Below, piece after piece: positions 16,150 through 23,950 of a stretch of 64,000 nucleotides of DNA. The stretch spans positions 310,001 to 374,000 of the forward strand of contig NZ_JAINVZ010000002.1 in assembly GCF_019890615.1 (NCBI RefSeq). Direction: 5' to 3'. The stretch comes from Streptantibioticus parmotrematis (lineage in GTDB: Bacteria; Actinomycetota; Actinomycetes; Streptomycetales; Streptomycetaceae). The translations under genes were made by a program, and so were the position numbers. How positions within the stretch are numbered: position 1 is the first letter of the stretch; each line of letters starts with the position of its first letter. The notes beneath the pieces are model-generated. The model did no database searches and was not told where the DNA came from. It worked only from the letters and a program-made list of their open reading frames with translations.

Positions 16150-16928
16150 GCGGGGCGGGGCGGGCCCGCGCGGCGCCCGCGGTGCGGGTGGTCGTGGCGG
16201 ACGCCGCGGCGGTGGTGCGGGCGGGCCTGGCCGCGCTGCTGTCGGCCGAGGACGGGGTCGAGGTGGTCGCCGAGGCGGCGGACGGCGGCGCCGCGCGCGA
16301 GGCGGTCGCCGCCCACCGGCCCGACCTCGTCCTGCTCGACCCGCGCCTGCCCGGAGCCGAGGGCCCCGCCGCGCTGCCGGAACTCGCCGCGCTGACACCG
16401 GTGTTGGCGCTGTCGTTCACCGGCGGGCGGGCCGCCGTCGAGGAGGCGATCCACCGGGGCGCGGGCGGTTACCTGGTGCACGGCGAGTTCACGCCCGGCC
16501 AACTGCTGGACGCGGTACGGGACGTGGCGGCGGGCCGGGCGGCGTTCTCGGCCGGCGCGGCGACGGTGCTGCTGGCCCGGATGCGCGCCGGGGGCGGGAC
16601 GGCCGGGAGCTCTGGAGCCACCGGGACGGCTGCCGCACCCATTCCTTTGCAGTCGCAATCTGGGCCTTCGCAACTGCAATCGGATGTGGGACAGTCGAGA
16701 CGTGCGGCGGCGGACCGGACCCGCTTCGGCCTCAGCCCGCGTGAGGAGGAGGTGATGGAGCTGATCGCCGGGGGCATGACCAACCAGCAGATCGCGGCGG
16801 CCTGCTTCATCAGCGAGAAGACCGTCAAGAACCACATCAACCGCATCTTCGGCAAACTCCGCGCCGACAGCCGCAGCAAGGCGATCGCCCTCTGGCTGGG
16901 CACGTGGACACTCCGAGGGGAGGGGTGA
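16146..16928 (+). CDS. Orphan NarL/LuxR-type response regulator in the tad operon
   Basis: 260 residues. A receiver domain (residues 13-130) is followed by a linker and a LuxR HTH at about 195-255 (FGLSPREEEVMELIAGGMTNQQIAAACFISEKTVKNHINRIF). The receiver is degenerate: the acidic pair is reduced to a single Asp (VVVADAAAVVRAG), Asp65 is present in LLDPRLPG, but the conserved Lys after GYL is His112. It may therefore work without phosphorylation. No histidine kinase is nearby. Its GTG overlaps the tadC stop, so it is made with the pilus machine and probably regulates it. Confidence 0.9.
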   Translation: MSGAGRARAAPAVRVVVADAAAVVRAGLAALLSAEDGVEVVAEAADGGAAREAVAAHRPDLVLLDPRLPGAEGPAALPELAALTPVLALSFTGGRAAVEEAIHRGAGGYLVHGEFTPGQLLDAVRDVAAGRAAFSAGAATVLLARMRAGGGTAGSSGATGTAAAPIPLQSQSGPSQLQSDVGQSRRAAADRTRFGLSPREEEVMELIAGGMTNQQIAAACFISEKTVKNHINRIFGKLRADSRSKAIALWLGTWTLRGEG

Positions 16929-17148
16929 GCGGTGATGACGCGAGGCATCCGGCTCCCGTTACGCGCGCGGCTCCGGCTGAACGCCCGGCTCCCGTCGCGC
17001 GCGCTGCCGCCGCACTCCCCAACCGCTGCCGCCTGGGCCCCCGTTTGGGCCCCCGGGCCCTCGAAACAGGCACGGCTGTCCCCTTACTCTCCGGGCGTCC
17101 CCAGCGTCACCGAACGCGTTCTGCGCGTCACCGAAGGAGAGGTCCGTC

Positions 17149-17394
17149 GTGCGGAAGATGCGGGAGCACACCATCGCCTCCAGGGCGGCCACCACCGCCC
17201 ACCTGCGGATCACCGGCTGGCGCGACACGGTGGTGCGCCGGGTCGCCGCCAAGGCCGACCGGGGCCAGACGTCGGTCGAGTACCTGGGGATCATCGCGGT
17301 CGTCGTCCTGATCGTGGCCGCCATCCTCGGCACGAACATCGGCACCACCATCTACGACGCGATCACCGCACAGATCGCCAAGGTCGCCAAGTAA
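17149..17394 (+). CDS. flp: Flp-type major pilin
   Basis: 81 residues from GTG 17149 behind GAAGGAGAGG. The long leader (about 39 residues, rich in Arg) ends in the processing site RG|QTSVEYLG, followed by the hydrophobic helix IIAVVVLIVAAILG and a short tail. Gly39 at -1 and Glu44-Tyr45 match the Flp G/XXXXEY rule, so the mature pilin would be about 42 residues. The 220 bp upstream to the response-regulator gene contain no convincing gene and may carry a separate strong promoter, as pilins need high expression. Confidence 0.92.
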   Translation: MRKMREHTIASRAATTAHLRITGWRDTVVRRVAAKADRGQTSVEYLGIIAVVVLIVAAILGTNIGTTIYDAITAQIAKVAK

Positions 17395-17444
17395 CCGCCC
17401 GGCACGCCACGTTGAACGGCCCCGGTCCCGGCCCGTCCTGTGAG

Positions 17445-18146
17445 GTGGCCCCGGGCTCCGTCCTGCTCCCCGGTCTCCGGCGCGACGACCGGGGCCAGAT
17501 GATGCCCGTCTACGTGGTGGTGATCGGCGCGCTGCTCTTCCTCGCGTTCGCCTACTTCGCCGTCGGCCAGGCCGCCGCCACCCGCAACGGGGCGCAGACG
17601 GCGGCCGACTCCGCCGCGCTCGCCGCCGCCCAGGACAGCGGCGACCAGGTGCGCGACGCGCTGCTCGACGCCTTCCGCACGGGACGGCTCGACGACATCG
17701 GCACGCTGCTCGACGGCGACCTGCCCGGGCTGCGCGACTCCTGCGACAAGGCGGGGGAGTTCGCCGCGCTCAACAAGGCGCACACCACCGACTGCCGGCC
17801 CCAGGGCCTGGACGGCTACGCGGTCACCGTGGAGACCGACTACACCGTGGGCCGCTCCGTGCTGGCGGGCACCGAGAACCGCAGGGCGCACGCCGACGCG
17901 AGCGCCGCGATCGGGCCCCGCTGCGCGTGGCAGCCCGTACAGCCCGCGCCCTCTTCGACCTCAAGCCCGACTCCCTCGCCGGGAGCGCCGGTTGGCGGTC
18001 CCTCGCCGAGTCCGTCGCCCAGTCCCTCCGCCACCGGCCCGGTGGGCACGTTGACGTGCGACGGACACGGCTGGCCGGTCGACCCCTCGGACCTGACCGT
18101 CTTCCCGTCCGTTGCGGACCTGTTCGACGTACACCTGACCAGCTGA
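17445..18146 (+). CDS. tadG: TadG-like pilus protein (putative Flp-pilus assembly TadG N-terminal domain)
   Basis: About 233 residues if GTG 17445 is the start; TTG 17412 would add 11 residues. It has the TadG-type N-terminus DDRGQMMPVYVVVIGALLFLAFAYFAVGQAAATRNGAQTAADSAALAAAQ. The processing-like Gly is followed by QMMPVY, without the Glu usual at +5, so it is probably a membrane-anchored TadG rather than a processed pilin. A C-terminal Pro/Ser linker (PSPSPSPSATGP) precedes a short Cys/Trp motif. It is 50 bp after flp. Confidence 0.8.
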   Translation: MAPGSVLLPGLRRDDRGQMMPVYVVVIGALLFLAFAYFAVGQAAATRNGAQTAADSAALAAAQDSGDQVRDALLDAFRTGRLDDIGTLLDGDLPGLRDSCDKAGEFAALNKAHTTDCRPQGLDGYAVTVETDYTVGRSVLAGTENRRAHADASAAIGPRCAWQPVQPAPSSTSSPTPSPGAPVGGPSPSPSPSPSATGPVGTLTCDGHGWPVDPSDLTVFPSVADLFDVHLTS

Positions 18147-18163
18147 GCGACGAAGGAACGGCC

Positions 18164-18778
18164 ATGACGAGGACCCCGAGGAGCCGGAGGACCGGGCGGA
18201 CGGCGCGGTTCGCCACCGGCGCGGCGGCGGTGGCGACCAGTGTCGGGCTGGCCCTCGCGCTCACCGGCTGCGGTGGCGGCGCCAAACCGGCCGCGGGCGG
18301 CGGCACTTCGGCGGGTGCCCCCAGCGACCCGGGCGCGGCGAGCGGTTCGGGGGGCGGTGCGCCAAGCGGCGACAGCGGCACCGTACTGGCCACCATCAAG
18401 GGCCCGGACGGCATCGTCCTCACCCTCACCTCGGCCCGCCGCGAGTCCGGCGGCTTCGTCACCGTCTCCGGCACCGTGCGCAACACCGGGGACCAGCCGT
18501 TCACCCAGGCCGCGAACTGGCGCGGCGACGAGGAGGCGCTCGTGAAGAACGGCGGCTCGCTCGCCGGGGCCAGCCTCGTGGACCTCGCCGCCAAGAAGCG
18601 CTACTACGTGCTGCGCGACACCGACGGCCGCTGCCTGTGCACCACCGGCCTGGACATCATCCAGCCCGGCGCCGACATCCCGGTCTTCGCGCAGTTCCCC
18701 GCGCCGCCCGCGTCCACCGCGCAGGTGGACTTCGAGGTGCCGACCCTGCCCTCCGCGACGATCGCGATCTCGGGATGA
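18164..18778 (+). CDS. Lipoprotein linked to the Tad locus
   Basis: 204 residues. A basic N-terminus, a hydrophobic stretch and the lipobox LTGC (Cys about residue 36) mark a secreted lipoprotein; a Gly/Ser/Ala linker follows. The folded part (VLATIKGPDGIVLTLTSARRESGGFVTVSGTVRNTGDQPFTQAANW ... VPTLPSATIAIS) looks like a beta-sandwich of the DUF4352/immunoglobulin-like type. ATG 18164 follows GAAGGA. It overlaps the ompA-like start (ATGA). A cell-surface role with the OmpA-like partner is inferred from coupling. Confidence 0.8.
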   Translation: MTRTPRSRRTGRTARFATGAAAVATSVGLALALTGCGGGAKPAAGGGTSAGAPSDPGAASGSGGGAPSGDSGTVLATIKGPDGIVLTLTSARRESGGFVTVSGTVRNTGDQPFTQAANWRGDEEALVKNGGSLAGASLVDLAAKKRYYVLRDTDGRCLCTTGLDIIQPGADIPVFAQFPAPPASTAQVDFEVPTLPSATIAISG

Positions 18779-19437
18779 GGCCCGCGACCGCCCGGCGCGG
18801 CGCGAGGCCGGCCGCCCGGCACCGCGCCACGGTGGCCGCCCTCGCGCTGCTGGCCGCCGCGGCCCTCGGCCCGGCCGCTCCGGGCGTCGCCACCGCGGAC
18901 GACGGTCCCGGCCCGGCGCCGTCCACCGCGTCCTCGCCGCCGGCCCAGGTCGACCCGCACGCGGCGGGACTGCGCCTCCAGCCCGGAGCCACGCTCGCGG
19001 CGCCCGAGGTGCTGGACATCGAGACGGTCGAGTCGGACTCCGCCGGGGACGAACGGGTCTCCGACACCCCGGCCGCCGTCACCTTCGACCTCCAGTCCGA
19101 GGTGATGTTCACCAAGGACAGCGCCACCCTGAGCCCGGACGCCGACGCCCGGCTGCGGGCCATCGCCGACGAGATCGCCCAGCAGCACGCCACCTGGGTG
19201 CACGTCTTCGGCTTCACCGACGACCTCGGCACCCACGCGCACGGCGTCACCCTCTCCAAGCAGCGCGCCGAGGCGGTCTACACCGAACTCGCCAGGGACC
19301 TCCCGGACGACGGTTCGATCCAGTTCGACGTACGCGGCTACGCCGAGCAGTACCCGATCGCCGACAACTCCACCGAGGCGGGCCGCCGCCAGAACCGGCG
19401 CGTCGAGATCACGTTCCCGAAGACGACGGGCGACTGA
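18775..19437 (+). CDS. Secreted OmpA-family peptidoglycan-binding protein
   Basis: 220 residues. A signal peptide (residues 1-40, LALLAAAALGPAAPGVATA) and a spacer precede an OmpA C-terminal domain at about 95-220: VTFDLQSEVMFTKDSATLSPDADARLRAIADEI, the VHVFGFTDDLGTHAHGVTLSKQRAEAV helix and GRRQNRRVEITF at the end. The TD/LS and NRRVEI residues are those that hold diaminopimelate in peptidoglycan. It is coupled to the lipoprotein gene by ATGA and ends the main tad operon; it could anchor the pilus to the wall. Confidence 0.88.
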   Translation: MRPATARRGARPAARHRATVAALALLAAAALGPAAPGVATADDGPGPAPSTASSPPAQVDPHAAGLRLQPGATLAAPEVLDIETVESDSAGDERVSDTPAAVTFDLQSEVMFTKDSATLSPDADARLRAIADEIAQQHATWVHVFGFTDDLGTHAHGVTLSKQRAEAVYTELARDLPDDGSIQFDVRGYAEQYPIADNSTEAGRRQNRRVEITFPKTTGD

Positions 19438-19816
19438 CGCCGGGCGGCTCCGGCGCGACCGGCTCCACCGCGACCACCGTCCCGGGCCGCAGCCCCCACC
19501 CCGCCATCGCCCCGGCCGCCGCCTCCAGCACGTGACGGGAACGCGGCCTGGGCAGCCCCAGCCGGTTGCGCGGCATCGTGCGCACCGCCAGCACCCGCAT
19601 CCGCCGGTCCAGATAGGCCACGTCGAGGGCGAACCGCATGCGGAAGGTGTGCACCCCGGAGGCGGGGGTCAGCAGCATCGCGCCCTCGACGCCGTCCCGC
19701 CCCAGCAGTCCCCGGCTGCGCGCCCGGTAGGACGCGGCCACCTCCAGCGGTACGGCGACGGCGCCGCCGCCGTCCGCCGGGACCCGCAGCACCGCCCGCC
19801 CGTCGCTCCACCCCAT
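19409..19816 (-). CDS. DUF192 family protein
   Basis: 135 residues. The DUF192 core is clear: VPLEVAASYRARSRGLLGRDGVEGAMLLTPASGVHTFRMRFALDVAYLDRRMRVLAVRTMPRNRLG ... VLEAAAGAMAGWGLRPGTVV. The function of this small beta-barrel family is unsettled. It lies on the opposite strand within the pilus region and its 3' end overlaps the OmpA-like gene's 3' end by 29 bp, which separates the main tad operon from the lipoprotein/tadV pair. Confidence 0.85.
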   Translation of the reverse strand: MGWSDGRAVLRVPADGGGAVAVPLEVAASYRARSRGLLGRDGVEGAMLLTPASGVHTFRMRFALDVAYLDRRMRVLAVRTMPRNRLGLPRPRSRHVLEAAAGAMAGWGLRPGTVVAVEPVAPEPPGVSRPSSSGT

Positions 19817-19947
19817 GACGTCGCCCTCCCCGCGTCAACCTGCGTACAACAGGTCATCCGGTCTCTTTTCCCGCTCCCGACCGGGCATTCGGTGTCCGAA
19901 GGGGCCCCGCCCACCCGATCGCGCGCTACAGTGAGAGTCCCCCCCTC

Positions 19948-19981
19948 GGGCCGATCCGCATCCCACCCCGCGGATCGGCCC
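19948..19981 (+). terminator. Intrinsic-terminator-like hairpin in the divergent gap
   Basis: A perfect 12-bp stem (19948-19959 with 19970-19981) with a 10-base loop is followed by GTTCTCTTTCC, so it is oriented for + strand transcripts. No + strand gene ends just before it. It may end read-through from the tad operon past the DUF192 gene, or end a small RNA. The 446-bp gap 19817-20262 holds only this hairpin, the inverted repeat at 20139 and the start signals of the lipoprotein gene. Confidence 0.55.
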
Positions 19982-20138
19982 GTTCTCTTTCCGCTTCCCC
20001 TCCGCTCGCTCCCCGCCGTGATCCGGCCGTTCCCAGGGACGTGATCCGGCCACCCGGACGGCGGCACGCCGCGTCACCCCGCCCCCGCACCGGGCCCCGC
20101 CATCCGGCCGTTCTCCGGCGATCGCGTGTTCATCTGTG

Positions 20139-20155
20139 CTTTCCGTCACGGAAAG
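20139..20155. promoter_or_regulatory. Perfect inverted repeat upstream of lipoprotein gene
   Basis: CTTTCCGTCACGGAAAG has 7-bp perfect arms and a 3-bp centre, 107 bp upstream of the GTG of the lipoprotein gene. It could be a protein-binding site or an RNA hairpin in the leader. Only the symmetry supports it. Confidence 0.3.
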
Positions 20156-20262
20156 GGCACCAGGGGAACCTGTGCGGCGTCTTAGCAGAGGGACACACCC
20201 CCCGGGCGCCCCGGATCACCGGCCGCGCCCGTACCGGACGGCAAGGTGAACGGCAGGGTGAA

Positions 20263-20841
20263 GTGAGCGTGAGCGGCTCGAAGCGCGGCAGCGGCTCCAA
20301 GCGCGGCGCCGGACGCTGGAACGCGGCGGCGGTCGCCCTCGGCGGCGTCCTGCTGCTGGGTGCGACCACCACCGGGTGCGGAGTGGGCGCCGGGGCACCG
20401 GACAGCTGGAACTACGTCAACGCGGACGGCGTGGCGTTCGCCCACCCCAAGGACTGGACCAACCTGCCGTCGTCGGCCCTGCCGCACGGCGCGCTGGCCG
20501 GCGCGGTCTGGAAGCAGGACGGCAAGGAGATCGCCACCGTCGAGGTGCTGCCCGCCCCCGGCAAGGGCTGGCCGGCGCGGCCCAAGGGCGCCAAGGTCAA
20601 GCGCAGCCCCGCGTTCACCCTCGGCGACAAGCCCGCGGACCAGGTCACCTACACCTACCGGCACGGCAAGCACGGCCCCAGCACCCGGGTGGTCTACCTG
20701 CGCGTGGTGGACGCCCGCGACCGCCCGGTGCTCATCCGCATCCAGGGCGAAGGCCCCGACTTCACCCAGGGGATGGCGGACATGATCGCCGACAGCGTGC
20801 AGGTCGGCACGGTCGGCAAGGGCAACATCGTCAAGACCTGA
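20263..20841 (+). CDS. Secreted lipoprotein
   Basis: 192 residues from GTG 20263 (GTG 20269 is the next option). A Lys/Arg/Ser-rich head, the hydrophobic AAVALGGVLLLGAT and the lipobox TTGC give a lipoprotein with Cys about residue 37. The mature part (WNYVNADGVAFAHPKDWTNLPSS ... AVWKQDGKEIATVEVLPA ... ITYRHG-like strand ... ADMIADSVQVG) resembles the PsbP/LpqN-like fold of proteins that carry a region of the type YxxxxGVxFxxPxDW. It precedes tadV by 35 bp and is probably cotranscribed with it. Confidence 0.78.
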   Translation: MSVSGSKRGSGSKRGAGRWNAAAVALGGVLLLGATTTGCGVGAGAPDSWNYVNADGVAFAHPKDWTNLPSSALPHGALAGAVWKQDGKEIATVEVLPAPGKGWPARPKGAKVKRSPAFTLGDKPADQVTYTYRHGKHGPSTRVVYLRVVDARDRPVLIRIQGEGPDFTQGMADMIADSVQVGTVGKGNIVKT

Positions 20842-20876
20842 GACCGCGCGCCGCGACCGGCGGTAGCGTCACCCGG

Positions 20877-21542
20877 GTGGCTCCTCACGTCCTCGTCGTC
20901 TGCGCGGCCGCGCTGTGGGGCCTCGCCACCGGCTCCGCCGTCCCCCGCACGGCCCACCGGCTGGCGGCCCCCGGCGCGGACCACGAATCCACCGCCGTGA
21001 GCCGGGCGGTACGGATACGGTCCGCGCTGCTGGGCTGCCTGGTGTGCGCCGCGCTCGGCCAAGTGGTGGGCGTAAGGCCGGAGTTGGCGGTGTGGCTGCT
21101 GCTCGCGCCGGTCGGGCTCACGCTGGCCCGGGTCGACCTGACGGCGATGCGGCTGCCGGACGCGCTGACGCTGCCGGCCGCCGCCGGGACCGCCCTCGCC
21201 CTGGGCGGCGCCGCGCTGCTGCCCGCGCACGCCGGGTCCTGGCCGCGCGCGCTGCTGGGCGGACTGGCGCTCGGCGTCGGCTACTTCGGGCTGATGGTGA
21301 TCAACCCCTCCGGCATGGCCTTCGGCGACGTCAAGCTCGCGCCGACGCTCGGTATGGCGCTGGCCTGGTACGGCTGGCCGGTGCTGCTGACCGGCACGGT
21401 GCTGTGCTTCGGCTGCGGCGCGCTCGTGGCCCTGGTGCTGCTGGCCACCCGGCGGGCGGGACGGCACACCGCGATCCCCTTCGGCCCGTTCATGCTGGCG
21501 GGCACGCTGGGCGGAGTGCTGCTGGGCGCGGCGGCGCACTGA
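20877..21542 (+). CDS. tadV: A24 prepilin peptidase (TadV-like)
   Basis: 221 residues, polytopic membrane aspartyl protease. Both catalytic-aspartate motifs are visible: ARVDLTAMRLPDALTLP (the Asp of DLTAMRLPD) and GMAFGDVKLAPTLGMAL (FGDVK). Hydrophobic helices flank them, giving about six transmembrane segments. It should cleave the leaders of the Flp pilin and TadE-like pseudopilins in this locus. GTG 20877 is chosen because the first membrane helix begins right after it. A 24-bp stretch covering its stop codon is repeated downstream at 21585. Confidence 0.88.
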   Translation: MAPHVLVVCAAALWGLATGSAVPRTAHRLAAPGADHESTAVSRAVRIRSALLGCLVCAALGQVVGVRPELAVWLLLAPVGLTLARVDLTAMRLPDALTLPAAAGTALALGGAALLPAHAGSWPRALLGGLALGVGYFGLMVINPSGMAFGDVKLAPTLGMALAWYGWPVLLTGTVLCFGCGALVALVLLATRRAGRHTAIPFGPFMLAGTLGGVLLGAAAH

Positions 21543-21608
21543 CGGGGCGTCGGCACCGCGCGGGGGTGGCATCGCGCGGGGGCTGCGGCGCACTGACGGG
21601 CCGTCGGC
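21531..21608 (+). repeat. Direct repeat duplicating the tadV stop region
   Basis: A 24-bp segment including the last codons and stop of tadV (21531-21554) recurs at 21585-21608 with one mismatch and a 30-bp spacer. It looks like a local duplication in the intergenic region. Confidence 0.75.
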
Positions 21609-21640
21609 GGGGGCGGCCCCAGCGGCGCACGCCCCCGCCG
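21605..21640. terminator. GC-rich hairpin between convergent tadV and aldo/keto reductase
   Basis: Arms 21605-21615 and 21630-21640 form a perfect 11-bp stem with a 14-base loop, midway between two converging genes. No U-tract is seen. It is probably a bidirectional terminator. Confidence 0.45.
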
Positions 21641-21666
21641 CCCCGCTCACGCCCCCGCCGCTCGCC

Positions 21667-22707
21667 TCATGCCTCGCTGCTGCGGGACCAGATGTTGACG
21701 CCGGAGTCCACCGCGAACGAGTCGATCTCCCGCAGTTCGTCGTCGGTCAGCGCGGGCGCGCCGACCGCCGCGACGTTGGCCTCCAGCTGGGCGACGCTGG
21801 ACGCGCCGATCAGCGCCGAGGTCACCCGTTCGTCACGCAGCACCCAGCTGAGCGCGAGCTGCGCGAGGGACTGGCCGCGCCGCCGGGCGATCTCGTTGAG
21901 CCCGCGCAGCCGTTCGACCACCTCGTCGGTGAGCAGGTGCGGGTCGAGCGACGTGCCCTGCGCGGCCCGTGAGTCCTCCGGGATGCCGCCGAGGTACTTG
22001 TCCGTCAGCATCCCCTGGGCGAGCGGCGCGAAGCAGATGCAGCCCATGCCCTCCGCCTCCAGGGTGTCCAGCAGCCGGTCGTCCTCGATCCAGCGGTTGA
22101 TCATGGAGTACGAGGGCTGGTGGATCAGCGCCGGGACGCCCACCTCCCGCAGCAGCCGCGCCGCCTGCGCCGTGCGCTCCGCGTTGTACGACGAGACGCC
22201 CACGTAGAGCGCCTTGCCCTGCTGGACCGCGGACGCCAGCGCGCCCATGGTCTCCTCCAGCGGGGTGTCGGGGTCGAAGCGGTGCGAGTAGAAGATGTCG
22301 ACGTAGTCGACGCCCATGCGCTTCAGCGACTGGTCGAGGCTGGCCAGCAGGTACTTGCGCGAACCCCATTCGCCGTACGGGCCGGGCCACATGTCGTAGC
22401 CCGCCTTGGTCGAGATGACCAGCTCGTCGCGGTACGGGCGGAAGTCCTGGGCCATCAGGGTGCCGAAGTTGGACTCGGCGGAGCCGTAGGGCGGGCCGTA
22501 GTTGTTGGCCAGGTCGAAGTGGGTGACGCCGAGGTCGAAGGCGCGGCGCAGGATGGCCCGCTGGGAGCCGAGCGTGCGGTCGTCGCCGAAGTTGTGCCAC
22601 AGGCCCAGCGAGACCGCCGGGAGCTTCAGTCCGCTGCGTCCGGTGCGGCGGTACTCCATGCCGGCGTAGCGCTCGTCGGCGGCGCGATAGAGGGAACGTA
22701 CATCCAT
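21667..22707 (-). CDS. Aldo/keto reductase (L-glyceraldehyde-3-phosphate reductase-like)
   Basis: 346 residues, TIM-barrel NADPH oxidoreductase of the YghZ/Kv-beta group. The catalytic tetrad is in place: Asp and Tyr in FDLANNYGPPYGSAE, Lys in VISTKAGYDMWPGPYG and His in VDIFYSHRFDPDTPLEETMGAL. The NADP-binding end has LIGASSVAQLEANVAA. Relatives reduce L-glyceraldehyde 3-phosphate or methylglyoxal. ATG 22707 is used; an internal ATG at the family start MEYRRTGRSGLKLP (22659) is possible. It stands alone with its own promoter, convergent with tadV. Confidence 0.92.
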   Translation of the reverse strand: MDVRSLYRAADERYAGMEYRRTGRSGLKLPAVSLGLWHNFGDDRTLGSQRAILRRAFDLGVTHFDLANNYGPPYGSAESNFGTLMAQDFRPYRDELVISTKAGYDMWPGPYGEWGSRKYLLASLDQSLKRMGVDYVDIFYSHRFDPDTPLEETMGALASAVQQGKALYVGVSSYNAERTAQAARLLREVGVPALIHQPSYSMINRWIEDDRLLDTLEAEGMGCICFAPLAQGMLTDKYLGGIPEDSRAAQGTSLDPHLLTDEVVERLRGLNEIARRRGQSLAQLALSWVLRDERVTSALIGASSVAQLEANVAAVGAPALTDDELREIDSFAVDSGVNIWSRSSEA

Positions 22708-22866
22708 ACGCCCTGCCTATCACGGGTTTCCGGTCGGCGGACCGCCCGCGCGTCGGCTTGCGCCCGGCCCCCGCAAGGGTTCCGAACCTCGCCCCGGGGT
22801 CGTGGTCGCGGCCCCCAGCGCAGTATGGTGAGCCGCGGGGTGCCGTATTTCGAGGGGCTGGAAAGC

Positions 22867-23628
22867 ATGAATCTGCGCGACCTGGTGTACGGGCTCTACG
22901 CACGCCGCGTCGAGTCCCGGCTGGATCTCGCGCAGGCCCCCAAGCACATCGGCGTCATCCTCGACGGCAACCGGCGCTGGGCGAAGGCCTCCGGCGGCAG
23001 CGCGGTGGAGGGCCACCGGGCCGGGGCGGACAAGATCGCCGAGATGCTCGGCTGGTGCGAGGAGACCGGTGTCGAGGTGGTCACCCTGTGGCTGCTGTCC
23101 ACCGACAACCTCAGCCGCCCGCCGGAGGAGCTCAACCCCCTGCTCGGCATCATCGAGGGCGCGGTCTCCGGCCTGGCCGCCAGGGGCCGCTGGCGGGTCC
23201 ACCACGTCGGCACCCTGGACCTGCTGCCGGGTCACACCCAGGCGGTGCTGAAGGAGGCCGAGGAGGCCACCCGGGAGGCGGACGGCCTGCTGGTGAACGT
23301 CGCCGTGGGCTACGGCGGCCGCCAGGAGATCGCGGACGCGGTCCGCTCGCTGCTGCTCGACCACGCCTCGCGCGGCACCTCGGTGGAGGACATCGCCGAG
23401 GTGCTGGACATCGACCACATCGCCGAACACCTCTACACCCGCGGCCAGCCCGACCCGGACCTGATCATCCGCACCTCGGGCGAGCAGCGGCTGTCCGGAT
23501 TCATGCTGTGGCAGTCCGCCCATTCGGAGTACTACTTCTGCGAGGTCTTCTGGCCCGCGTTCCGCAAGGTCGACTTCCTGCGCGCCCTGCGTGACTACGC
23601 GGCCCGCCACCGCCGCTACGGCAACTAG
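22867..23628 (+). CDS. cis-type isoprenyl transferase (UPP synthase family)
   Basis: 253 residues. Family hallmarks: HIGVILDGNRRWAK with the catalytic Asp33, EGHRAGADKIAEML, TLWLLSTDNLSRP, VNVAVGYGGRQEIADAVRSL and PDLIIRTSGEQRLSGFMLWQSAHSEYYF. It condenses isopentenyl diphosphate in cis onto an allylic primer to give the carrier lipid for wall synthesis. The N-terminal MNLRDLVYGLYARRVESRL fits the shorter actinobacterial paralogue (Rv1086-like, Z-farnesyl diphosphate synthase) as well as UppS, so product length is not decided. The upstream open frame is antisense to the aldo/keto reductase and is rejected. Confidence 0.9.
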   Translation: MNLRDLVYGLYARRVESRLDLAQAPKHIGVILDGNRRWAKASGGSAVEGHRAGADKIAEMLGWCEETGVEVVTLWLLSTDNLSRPPEELNPLLGIIEGAVSGLAARGRWRVHHVGTLDLLPGHTQAVLKEAEEATREADGLLVNVAVGYGGRQEIADAVRSLLLDHASRGTSVEDIAEVLDIDHIAEHLYTRGQPDPDLIIRTSGEQRLSGFMLWQSAHSEYYFCEVFWPAFRKVDFLRALRDYAARHRRYGN

Positions 23629-23950
23629 CGCACCCGTCCCCCGGGCGTAGCCCTCCGTCCCACGCGCGGACCTCGTCGCATACGCAACCACTTTCGCGGG
23701 AATACCCCCCTCAGACCGGCACCCGGGCCACGGGCGCCGGACGACTGAGCGGGCGGCTGCGCGCCGTCCGTCCGGGAGGCCCAGTGCACACGGACGTGCT
23801 GTCCATCGGCCCAGCCCCTTCGGGCGGGCCGCGTCACGGTGCGGGCCGGTCCTCGGCCCACGGGTCCGGCCCCGGTCCAGTACCGCGCGACGCGCGCGCA
23901 GTCCGTACCGCCGTCGCCTCGACACCTCTCCCGAGGGGGTTCGTCCACCC
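23629..23950. other. 322-bp intergenic region before the PhoH gene
   Basis: I see no gene here. The only structure is an imperfect hairpin at 23808-23830 with a CTTC tetraloop, which could end the isoprenyl transferase transcript or form part of the phoH leader, and a GAGGGGG run near 23934 upstream of the GTG. Confidence 0.4.

Noticed and set aside
19669-20149. Minus-strand frames of 104 and 132 residues upstream of the DUF192 gene
   Set aside because: No ribosome sites or domain features; they overlap the terminator hairpin and each other.
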